A stretch of 64,000 nucleotides of DNA from Heterocephalus glaber. Taxonomy: Eukaryota > Chordata > Mammalia > Rodentia > Bathyergidae. The position numbers were made by a program, and so were the translations under genes. The notes under the pieces are model-generated. The model saw only the letters and a program-made list of their open reading frames with translations. It made no database searches and was not told where the DNA came from. This document shows, piece after piece, positions 25,901-37,900 of this stretch; positions within the stretch are counted from its first letter, which is position 1; every line of letters begins with the position of its first letter. Location: positions 13,638,563-13,702,562 of the forward strand of contig NW_004624781.1 of the NCBI RefSeq assembly GCF_000247695.1, read 5' to 3'.

Positions 25901-28900
25901 CAATCAGTTAAAACTAATCATAGCCCATTGAAGAAATATTTCATGAAGGAGGATTCTCAGAAAACATGGAACCCAAGTTTGACTGGAAAATAAGACACCA
26001 AATGACTACCACTTATCATCATGGTATGGTTTAAAAGGGGACCGTGATCCTGGAGATACACATTCTAGACTACTGGGATCACTGGGTGATTGCTTTTTAT
26101 ATTGGCCAAACTGTTCACTGAATATGGAGCCCAGTTTGAATTTCATAACCAAAGAAGAACAACTGCAGTAGTCCCCCTTATCTACAGGGGATACATTGCA
26201 AGATCCACTGTGGATGCCTGAAGCCATAGATAACCCCATGTGAGTATTTCTCCCTGTACATACACACCTGCTGTAGTTTGGACGGTAACTGTCCCCCCCA
26301 ATTTAAGCCTTCATCTCTCTTTGCCCCTGGCCACGAGGTGAGGGTTTCCTCACCATGGGCTCCCACTATGATACGTTGTCTTGCCACAGGTCCAGAGCAA
26401 TGAAGCCAATTGATCATGGACTGAATGCTTCAAAACTGAACCACTTTGTAAGCTGATTTATCTTGTAGTTGTTATAATGACAGAAAGCTCTCTCTCTCTC
26501 ACACACACATGCACACACACACACACACACAAGGTCATAGGCACACACACAATATCTTACACTGTGCTCACTGTTGTCGATTGCAGGAACTGAAACTGGA
26601 GAGGAAAACCATGACTAAAGGGTTTTACTTACTACTTGAAGGAGGGCTCAATATCAAACAATAATTATTATTTAATGGCAGGGAAATGGAAGCTATGAGG
26701 ATACATTTCAGAAACAAACACATTTTAGGAAGATGAGATTAAGAATGTGAAGGCTGGTGATCAGGAAGTTCATAACCCTCCACTGTGTTCCTCCACAAAG
26801 GAACGAAATGGAAGGGTCCAAAACTGAAGCAGGAAAGGTCACACACAATTTCCTGATTGTGATGGACTAACTCTAAACAGTGGCCATCGGGTTCATTTGT
26901 GAGGTCCCTCAGGGAAATATAATCCACGGACAGGAGATATTTAATATATATATAGCATGGTTTCCATTTGCTTGACCTTGTAATCGGAGGGCAGAGGGCA
27001 CCCAGGTGATCTTTGGATGTCCCTTCGGTCCCTAGCTCTGAAATGTGGCCACCTGTCTACCTTCCACCTGCTGCACAGTCGGGAGACGCAGGAGACGGTG
27101 GCCTCTCGGGGGAAGCCGTGGGTCTGCACAGCACATGCACTTGGCCAGCTTTGGTGGTCTGCTCTGTACCCTAGACTGAGAGTTAAATGCAGTTGTAACA
27201 GGAACATATTCTCTTTCCCTTCTCAAAAATTCCTCTGAGTCCACTTCAGAGTCATGAAGAGATGGTGAGATGGTGTGATCTACACAGGCTGGGAGAGAAG
27301 AGCGCCCAGAGAGAATCCTCTCTGCAGAGCCCTCCCTTTCCCATGGCTGCAATGCCCTGGCACTTGCGCGCAACTGGAGGGAGCCTAAGAGCTTCAGATG
27401 GCTGCAGTGAGTCCGGGAGGCCTCTCTGCTCTGTCACATTTTGCTATGATTAATACTGACTTCACCCTCCTTGCTGAAATTGCTTTTTGCAGGAGGATAA
27501 TCAATGCTGAACACTGCAGGAAAGGATGAGGAGGAGACAAGAGCAGTGTGGGGCTTCAGTTGTCCTCGTCAGGACTGCCTCTCTGAACGTTGCAGCCCAG
27601 ATTTGCAGCATTGCCTGTTAATTTTAAAATCCATTTACTGTAGCCTGAAAAGCAACAAGAAAGACAGGTCTTGCCTACTGTCATCCTCCCTGTCTTGCCT
27701 CCCCCTTCCTCCTGTATGCATAGCACCAGGCAAACAGATTTGGGTATTCTAGCCTATCTTGGTCTGACTGTGGGGGAATTGATTGCCCACGCTGGTTTCC
27801 TTCTTCTGTATGCTCGGCATATTTTTCCCTCCAAAAATGAAATAATTTCCTTTATGGTATTGGAGATAAAATTTCCAACATGATTTTCTGCTCTAACTTT
27901 TTTTTTTGCAATAAATGTAAGTTTAATAGGATAGAGCAACAGGGGAAAAGAAATAAGCAGCAGCCAATATTTGATTTTCATTCTTATCACTTTTCTAGGA
28001 TCCCTCTAACTTGATGTAAACTTATAATTTTCAAGGAAATTCCTATTCCACTCCCATTTTATCATGAATAAATTGAATAGGTTTTCTGTTTGTATGATAA
28101 AACAGGAAAGACTGTTCCATTTGAATGGAAAATGCACTCCATTTGTGATCACTGTCACACAAAATCACATTCCCACCAGAAAACACAAAGATCAACATCA
28201 CAAAACTAAAAATACACAGGAGATCAATACCATTCAATAAATATGCAAGCTCCTTCAGTCTCCCCACAAAAGGACCAATACTTCAAAAAACCATAAAGAA
28301 AACCCCTGTCCATTTCCAAGTGACCCAAGTAGAGGAGACAGCAAGACGCTATGCGTGCTATTTTACCCCTCCCCTGGCCCTTTGCTACCTAGAAAACTGC
28401 CTGCTCTCCACAGAGACTGAAAATGGGCCTCATTTCTTCTCGGGGGAGAACAAACTCACTGACACCTTTGGGCAGTATCCCCTGTTTCTCAGGAACTCTG
28501 GCTCTATACCTAGTTCTGCTTCCAAAGCCTCTTCATATAGTTCTGGATGAGACTTGGGATCTATTCCATTAAGACGGGCCATAGGAACTAGGAGTTTCAT
28601 CTTGCTGGTTTCAGCGTGGGCCCTTGGACCCCACAGGAACTCATAGTGAGCAGGATCACTGTTAGGAATCTGCCCGTACCTCAGGTACTCTTCCTGTACT
28701 AAATCCTCAGTGATGGATTTCCAGGCTTCCTCAAAATGAGTATGCTCAGAGTGAGCTAACCTGTCCCATCTTTTCACTTTTTCAGTTAGGTCCTCCTCAC
28801 TGATACGGATGCCCTCTATGAAGATTAGAGACAGGACAAATATAATGATGTCGATTTTGAGAATGATTCTTCCATCATCGCCATCTAGTATCCCACTGTA

Positions 28901-31900
28901 TGTAAGACCCAAAATGGGGACTAGCTCATATGTATTGCCAGAGTAATTCACTTTTCTGATTTTAATGCTAAAGCCCAGATACACGGACTCACAGAGTTCC
29001 CAAAAGTTCAGAGGGAAGTTGTTACAGTAATCATGGGGCAGAACATGCAGCGTTTCTTTCATGGTGACCTGCTCCTTCTTTTGATACTTGTGGAGCAGAA
29101 ATGACACCAACTTACATAACTTGGCACTTAGGAGCACATCTTTCAGGGTGTGAGAGAAGTGTGCGTCCTTTGAGGAGCTTGAACCCTCACAGGATTTACT
29201 CCTTTGACTGGAAGCCATGAGGACAGCAAGAACTTCTTGAGGATCAGAAGCCTTCAAATCTCCAGTGCTGGAAAATAGAGTGCTGAGCAATAGCAATTCA
29301 GCTGCTCTAAGAATTCAAACCCAGATTTTGACAAATCACAACTGAGAATTCTCCACTGCACCATGCAAGGCTAGCAACAGAGTCAGGAATGAGTTATTTT
29401 CAGAGTCTCAACCTGGAATGTGGCCTTCTCTCTCACCCTCAGCCTCTGCTCCAACTTTTAAGAACTGCCACACCTTTCCTCTTCTTAGACACAGAAAGAG
29501 CCCATGATTTTTTCTAACCTGTCTCTATTTTCCTGGTTTCCCCATCTGAAAAATTTATCAGCTATTCCTATTCTGCTCACCAAGCCTAACCTCTCTTCTC
29601 TGAAATTCGGTTGTATTCTCCATACTACATAATCAGTACTTAGTTGTTTTCCAAGTACCTGATCTGGGATTGCTTTACCAGAAAATCATCTCTAAGGTTT
29701 CTTTCCATGCCAATAACATGTTATCTGTGTTACCTGGGTCTGTCACCAACTTCCTCTGTAGGTCTCACATAGACCCACAAGGTCTCTTTCATCTCTTTAA
29801 CAAGATCTAGCACTGTCCAATCTAGCTACCTTCTCCATGCTCAACACTATATAGAGCAGGGGTCTACAACCCCCAGGACCACAGACAGATACCAGTGTGT
29901 GGCCTCTTAAGAATCAGGCCACATAGCAGGTGAGTGGCAGGTGAGTAAGTGAAGCTTCATCTGTATTTACAGTCCTTCCCCTTCGCTAGCATTACTACCT
30001 GAGCTCCACCTCCTGCAAGGTCAGCAGTAGCGTTAGATTCTCATAGGAGGGCAAACTCTACTGTGAGCTTGCATGCAGATCTAGGTGTGTGCTCTCTGTA
30101 AGAATCTAGGGCCTGATGATCTGAGATGGAGCTGAGGAAGTGATGTTAATGCTGGGGTATGGCCACAGAGTCAGATTAACAGGAGCAGAGAGGCTTAACT
30201 GAACAGAAACTAAATCAATCATAAATCAATCACTTGCAGACTCATAGCAAAACCCTATCAGTAAGTGGCAAGTGACATTAAGCTGCATCTCATGGCAGGC
30301 TTGGGAGCGGCAAGTGAGTTGCTGTACTTCAATTGTACAGCCTCACCTGGTGGCAGGCTTTACATCAGAACCCGACACTGCTTTTTAGTTTGCATGTGGC
30401 CCGCCTCTTATTTCATGAACCACTTCCATCAGCACCTCTTTCCTGCACTGTCTGTTTGTCTCAGTCACAGTTTTGGTAAACCTTCAAGATGACCCTCACC
30501 AAAAGGAGTAAAAAACAAATGTTCACTGGATGCTTCTTTGAAAAGGGGGACAGATCCAACGATGAGACAGCAGAAGACTCGAACAAGGCAGCAAAAAGAA
30601 AGCTGCATCTAAAAACATTACTAAGGGTCCTATTTAAATTACAGATTCATTGCAACAGATAATTCACGTTCTTCAAACTCATTTTGTATAATATGTGGTG
30701 ACCAGCAGGCTGTCCAACAAAGTCATAAAACCTTCAAAACAGCTTTGCTATTGGGATACTAAGCACTTGCATTAAGATAGACCTTCTCTTTTTTTCAAAA
30801 GAAAAAAAAAAAAGAGCACAAAGAACAAAACCAATGCATGAGGGCCACCACTTCATCAAATGTGTCTGCACCAACAGCATCATTCTTAGTGGGACCATAA
30901 TGCTAATGCCAAGAAGCTCTTCACTGTTGGTGAAGAGTTGATCTTGACTGCTGCTAGGGACATTTTTAGTGAACTTTGGGGTGGGGGGTGGAGTTCAAAA
31001 GGTGGCACATGTTCCTCTCTGGTCAACACCATAACTGGAGGAATTGATGAAATAGCAGAGGTTATTGAGCCGCATTTGTTAGAGAGGATTAATCAGTCAC
31101 CATGGAACTAAATCCAGGTTGAATACTCTACTAATGTTGACTACAATACTTATTCAGAAGGATGTGTATGAGGATATGTTATGTGTGCTTTTGTTGCCAG
31201 CCAACATCACCACTGCAGAACAATTCAAGTCTTTGACTACATAACAAGAAAGCTGAATTGGTTATTTCTCTCATCATATGTATGAACAAAGCAGCTGCTA
31301 TGTCTAGACAGCTTTCTGGTTTCACTTCTCAGGTCAAAGAGGTCACTTCTGAATGTCATTTCTATGCACTGTGTCATCCATAGACAAATGCTGGCTAGCT
31401 GAAAAATGTCACCTGAACTTAATGTTCTGCAGGATGTGATTAAAATTATCAAGCACATTAAAGTATACACCCTCAACTCATATGTGTTTGCACATATGAG
31501 CTCTGTGAGGAGATAGAGTATACATGTCTTTTCTCATACATAGAAGTGAGATGGCTTTCTAAAACAGATCACTCCCTAGAGTGTTTTTTAGTTATCAGAG
31601 CCATCCAGAAGTTTCTTTTAGAAAAAGTCACCACTGACAGCAGATGTCAGTGGCACACAATGAGTTGCAAAACATGCTTACTCATATGACATATTCAATC
31701 TGCTGAATGGACTCTACCTACCGCTTCAGGGGAGAACAACTGTATTCAAATTGGAAGGTAAAGTGGTTGCCTTCAAAACCAAACTGAAATTATGGGGGCA
31801 AGAATTGAACCTTGGACTTTTGACATGTGTCACACATTAGCAGAGATTTTGAAAGAGACTGAGCCAGGCCTTTCTTTCTCCCAGCTGATGCTTGATCACC

Positions 31901-34900
31901 TTTCTCAGCATTCAAAGGAGTTCAAGCATTACTTTCCAACCACAACCAATCCCTGGATCCATGACCCATTTGTGAATAAGCAAGATGAACTGACCTTATG
32001 TATGCTAGAAGAGGATCAGCTGCTTGAGATTAAAAATAACGGTAGTTTTTAAAGTATGTCTGAGACAACTTCAAATTTCTGTACATTCTGGATTAAAGTT
32101 CGGGCAAAATATCCTGAGTTTGCCACAAAAGCACTGAAAAGCCTGCTTACATTTCCAATATTGTATATCTGTGAAGTAGCATTTTCTGCAGCAAGAGCAA
32201 TGAAAATGAGATTGTGGAATAGACCAGACATAAGCCACACACTTGAGTGTCACTGTCTCCCCTTACCTCCAGATGGGACCTTCTAGTTACAGGAAAGCAA
32301 CTCAGGGCAACCACTGATTCTGTATTGCAATAAATGTAATGTGCTTGAATCATCCCCCAAACACCCTCCCCCAAACTTGTCTGTGGAAGAACTGTCTTCC
32401 ATGAAACCAGTCCCTGGTGTCAAAATGCTGGGAACCATTGATGTAGAGAATGGAAAGCATAACAAAGTCATGAATCTAGTCTTCATTGTGTCCTCAAAGC
32501 TTCTCATTCATCTTTTACTCATATTCTCCAAATAATGTCACCAAACCTTCTCTCACCCAATCCAACCAACTGCCTCAATATGAATATTGCAACCTTAATA
32601 CAAATAATACAATCATAAATATAAATAATACAAATAATGCCACTCAGTGCCTGTTAGAGGACTTAGGGGTCAATGTTGATTTTGACTATTATGTAAACAC
32701 TGTGTTCCAGTTGGCCAGCAGGGCATACCTCACTACCCCAAAACTTAACGGCTCAAAATATTAATACTCATTTTGGTTATGAATCTTCAGTTTGGGCAGG
32801 GGTGTGCAGAACATCTCCTCTACTCCACATGTATTCAGATGTGGTGGTTTCCCCTTGAGAACCCTGGTTTCTGAAGGCTCATTCACTCATGCATCTGGTG
32901 ACTGGCAATGGTTGCTGGCTGATACTTTAGCTGGAGCACTGTTCAGGTTCAGAGCACCTACAAAGGGGGCTTTGTCATGTGGCCTTGCTTCTTCACAATG
33001 GGGTTGCTGCTTTCCAAAGGTGAGTATCATGCAGGCTCCAGAGTCTGTTTCTCAATCACTGTGCCATGTTCCTTTTCAACTCTAGCATTATGTTGGCCCT
33101 GGACTCAAGAGCACACAGAGGAAATGTGAGAGGCATTCTAACTACAGCCTCCTAATAGGCATTCACCTGGCCTGGGTGAGAATCGCCTGAAAGATTAGGG
33201 GAAAGGTTAGGCAGGTTGCTCACTCTCTCTATATTTTCACTGTCCCAGTGATGAGGATTCCTTTCTTTTATGAAGTTAAAAGCTTCTTTCCTATAACTGT
33301 CATCCATTAGCTCCAAGCCTATTCTTGCGACTACGGAGAAAAAGCCTCTTCCAAGTACCAGACACTCCCGTAAGTGGAGGGTGCACGATATCTTCCCTGA
33401 CTTCTCACTCCTCCTGCATACTTGTCTTTTCATCTCTGATGAAGACATCCAGTGAGTCTCCCCGAGGTAAGCTCTGCATTGTCAGGAGTGGGCAGCATCC
33501 TCCCATATGCATATGTCGAACATGATGTAGTGATGAACTCCACACCTGACTCATGGCTTCTATTGCCACCTGGTGGGGCATTCAGCCACGGGATATAATT
33601 TAATTGCTCACATACTTATGTCTGGTTTTTGTAATTTTTATAAGAAAATATGCAAGATGATGTTTTACATTTCTTCATTTCTATACCATATAGTTTCTAG
33701 TATGTTGGAGGTAATTAAACAATCAGATCCTAGATGGGAGAAAATACACCTATGACCAGTATTATAAATAGTTGCTGTTTCTTTCCTAGCTATGGAATCA
33801 AATTTTTGGAGGAGAGTCATTTCGCAGTTGGAGGGATTTTAGTGCTTTGGGTAGGAAAGCAACAACAGAAGAGGGAAAGTAAATGCTGCCTTTATTATCA
33901 GGTTCTATGCATAGCAGAAGCAAGAGAAAGAATTTCAGTGGAAAAGCAAGACAGATATCTGAGAATCAGAACAGGTGTGTGATTAATTGGTGCGCAGGGT
34001 AGCTCTGTGCCATTCCTAATCACCCAGGCCCAACATTCTGGGATCACCTGCTCCTTTCCCTTTCTCTCTCTCGGTTGCTCATAGCCAGTGATTCACAGCT
34101 TTTGCTGAGCCTTGCTCTGCAGCATTCAGCCAGTGTGCCCACTAGGTAACAAGGCACGGGTAGATGCAAGGCACCTCTCCCTGGCTCAGGGAGGGCCACA
34201 GCAAACCCTCACACCATGTGCAGGGCTCTCCATTGCCTGGTCTCCTGGATCCACACCTCTGCTCAACACAAATCTTCAGCATCAGCCAGGCTGCATGCAA
34301 GTCACTTCAAGTCCTTTCAGCAGACAGCTGTCATTCCCACCTCTACACATTCACTCATGCTGTGCCTTCCAGAAGGAATGGCCTTTCCTGGTACCCCTCC
34401 AAACTTAACCTTTTCTTCATTCTGAGCTAAAATCCTTCATGGTGTGCTTCCTGGCAAATTGAGCCTTAATTGGCCTTTTCAACCACATCCATACATTTTC
34501 ACTTGATTATTTGCCAACTTTCTTGTGGCACCCTATCAAGATTATAATATCTTCCAGGGCAGCACATTTTTCTTTATATTCTATGCTCAAATAATAGTTG
34601 ATGAAAGACTAAAATATTTGACCAAGCAGGAGAACAAGATGGTTTCCTCACTATCAAGAGAAAGCAGAAAAAGAGACGTTTGTTTGGGAGTAAGATGTGA
34701 AAAAAATGAGGTATGATTCCTAAAAATATCACTCAGGAGTGTGGAGAAGTTCTCAGGAGTCAGGACCACCATGACATAGTGTGAAACCTAGTAGGGTGAT
34801 GTGATTACCATGAACTGAGTTGCCGGAGCTGGGAAAAGGGAAGAATCAGCCCACAGATTTTAGTGTATCTGACCTTTCTCAAATCTCTTGAATATTTATT

Positions 34901-37900
34901 ACTTCTTTGAATGTGTAAGACAAGATGTTCCTAACAGAACGCACAGTGCACAACAGACAACAAATATTTGTTCAAAGAGTATGTAAAAACTAAACCTTTT
35001 CAGAAAACCAGAAGTTAATGAACTATAGGAATTCCTTTGCAAAGTGTTCGCAATTGGGCTCAGGCTGGGGTTAGGAGCCACCAGAGAACCTTGCAATTAT
35101 GGCCAGAAGTTTGTGATTGCTTGTGAGCACAAAACATTGTCCAAAGATGGGAAATTAATGTGCTCTGTATCTGCCTTTTGTGAAATGTTTCTGTCTAGGG
35201 CCCTGTGGAGAAGGAATATGAATACTAACATGGAGTTGGTGCACTGTTCGTGCCAGATCCATGCTAAGCACACGGCAGTGCTTCATCATTGTCCCGTTAT
35301 TCACTGACAGTTGTTCTGGGAAGACACTTGGCATCATTAGCTCCAGGTTAGGTGTGAGAAAGTTGAGGATGAGAAAGGAGAAGCAACTCGCCCAATTTTG
35401 TATCAATGTAAGGGGACAGTACCAAGATTTGGTCACAAGCCCATCTTAGCCAAAGAACTGAGCTCTGGGCCCTGAGAGAGTGGACAGAGCAGGAGGTCAT
35501 CAGAAACAACCAGTGCTCCCAAGAACTAATGGAAATATTTAGGGAGGACACAGTTTTCCACAGGGTGTGGGATGGGGCACCAGGCTTTCCATTTGCAGGT
35601 AGAAAACCAAGGGCTATCTCTGAAGGCTGAGTACTTGGAGACACCAGGTAGCAGCCATCTGCAATCTATCTGTCTGATATAAATGGCACCACTGCAAACC
35701 ACATATATCGTGTGAAGAGAAGTGCCAGAGGCTGAAGCTGATCTGGAAGGCTCTTTGTAGCGCCTTTTAGGGTGACAACAACCGTAGTCCCCTTGCTTCA
35801 GAAAATACCCAACACTTGGGCTGTTCTACTAAATCTTCCCAGTGACCTGGAGAGAAATTCCCTTCTAGCTCCTGTGTTCCTTCTTTTCTCAGTGGCCAAC
35901 AAGCTGTGTTGGTGATTATGTCCAGAGCTTTCAATTTATGCAAAATCTTGCTTCTTTCAAAATTTCTACTCGCTTAATTTCTAGCTCCCTTTGCATGCAC
36001 AAAGTCTCATGACATGACAAAGGGCTACTAGTGGGAAACTAAGACTGAAAGGCAGAGTTGAACTCTTTCCTCTTCACTTGCTCTTTCTTGCTTTCTCTTC
36101 TCTTTACAGTGTCTCCTGGTTCACTGGTCATCAGCTCTGCCCAGGGCTAACCAAAGTTGCCAAATACTGCAAGTGAGTGGCCCAAGTAGGGCTCTGAGAT
36201 AATACTGGTATGAGCCTTTCCCACACTGACAAAACTTCAGCCACATAGATTGCTGTGGCCCTGGACTGTATTTAAGGGATTTAGGAAGGATCCACATCTA
36301 TTCCCAATGCCAAGATCCAAAGAGTCAAACAATTTCCCCAACTCTTCCAACAGTTCTAGTAATTTGTACTCAACCATAGCCAACAAAGTAATTCAGGCTG
36401 CCATTCTAAAATGCCCCTAACTTCCAAATCTCACCCTGTCAGTATTTATGTATTATGTTTTTTCTGAAAAGATTTTTCCAGGAAGCAACTATCCTCCTTT
36501 TACCCAGTGTTGCCCCAACTGGACATGTTTGCTATACCCTAAGTGGGCAACAACAATGGGACCCAAGAGCATGAGCTGTGTATGACTATTTCACCTTCTA
36601 CACTGCCACTGGTATTCTTGGAAATAGGAAAGGAATCCATTATAAATTAAAAACACCCCCAAGTAGGTACAAACCCACTTATTTATTGCAAAGTGCAAGC
36701 ACTGCAATTAAACTTCAATACTGAGGTTTTAGTATAGAAAAGAAACACATTAACAGTGTTTGTCTTAAAAGAAAAACAACAACAATGCCATAGGTTTGTC
36801 ACCAGTGTCCTACATCCATCCAGCCCCACTGGTTTATATCTGCCTATTCAGTTTCTGTGACTACCTCCCTTCAAGCACAGAACAAAAATAGGAGCAGCAA
36901 CAACAACAACTGATTTATTGAGTGCTCTTTGTGAGCTAAGCTTCCCACACACCAGCCCCGAAGTCCTCATGATGACCCATGTGTCAGGTCCTCTCACTGT
37001 CTCTGTTTTACAAATAAGGAAACCAAAGCATAGAGTGGTTAAAACACTTCTCACATTCACACAGGTAGTAAGTGGTGACTGCATGTCACTCTGGCCACAG
37101 AAGCATTTACAGCATGTGCACCGAGGGCCAGGTGGACTTGCTTACATTATTTCTGTAATTCCCCCCCAGGACACCACGCCTGTTTATAAAAACTGACAGA
37201 TGAGCGACTTCACCAAAGCCATGCCACTACGAACCAGGACCTGGAGCCAGATTCTCTGCTTCTGTACCCTGTGCAGCTCCAGTGACAGCACTGCTGCCTC
37301 CGTGGGCCCTCTTGTTCCTTTTATGAGGACAGAGTGTGTGTATAGATGCACGCAGCTTTCCAGACTGTTAGTTTTTCAACTAGAGAAGAAAACCCTCTCA
37401 GTTATAAGAAAAACAGTCACAAGGAACCAAGCCTAAAAACCTGGACATTCTGGTTAAAAGTAAGCAATGGGTGGCTTGCAGCCCAAGAGAATATCTGGAT
37501 GAGATCAACACTCTTCAAGAGCCAGCTGTACTGGAAAGAGATGGTTCCAGGGCAGACTCATACAAAGAGAGGGATCTGTGATTTGGGCACCAGGTGGGTG
37601 GGCAAGGGGCCAGCTTCGGGGCTCTCCAAGTAGAAAAACAAACTGTGGTTCTCAGGCTCAGGCCTCAGAAATGAAAGGTGATCAAACAACACCACTTCTG
37701 CCAGGCTGGAGGGAACAATGATCTTTCTTTGGACCTTCACCCGGCATCCACATCCCTCAACTCATCCCAAATGCTGACGTGGGTAGGAACTTGATCATGA
37801 CCCCAGGGCCCAGAATAAGGGATGAATTATGCATTTATTCCTTAGGGGGTGTGTGTTTGTGCATCCGAATGACTGTGTCTGAGTGTGCTGTGGATGGCTC

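Noticed and set aside
28043..28267. 74-codon open frame downstream of the MAGE ORF
   Set aside because: Lies inside the retrocopied 3'UTR, before its poly(A) signal.
31792..32052. 86-codon open frame with hAT similarity taken as a gene
   Set aside because: It is one surviving block of a transposase with stops on both sides, within a bounded transposon.
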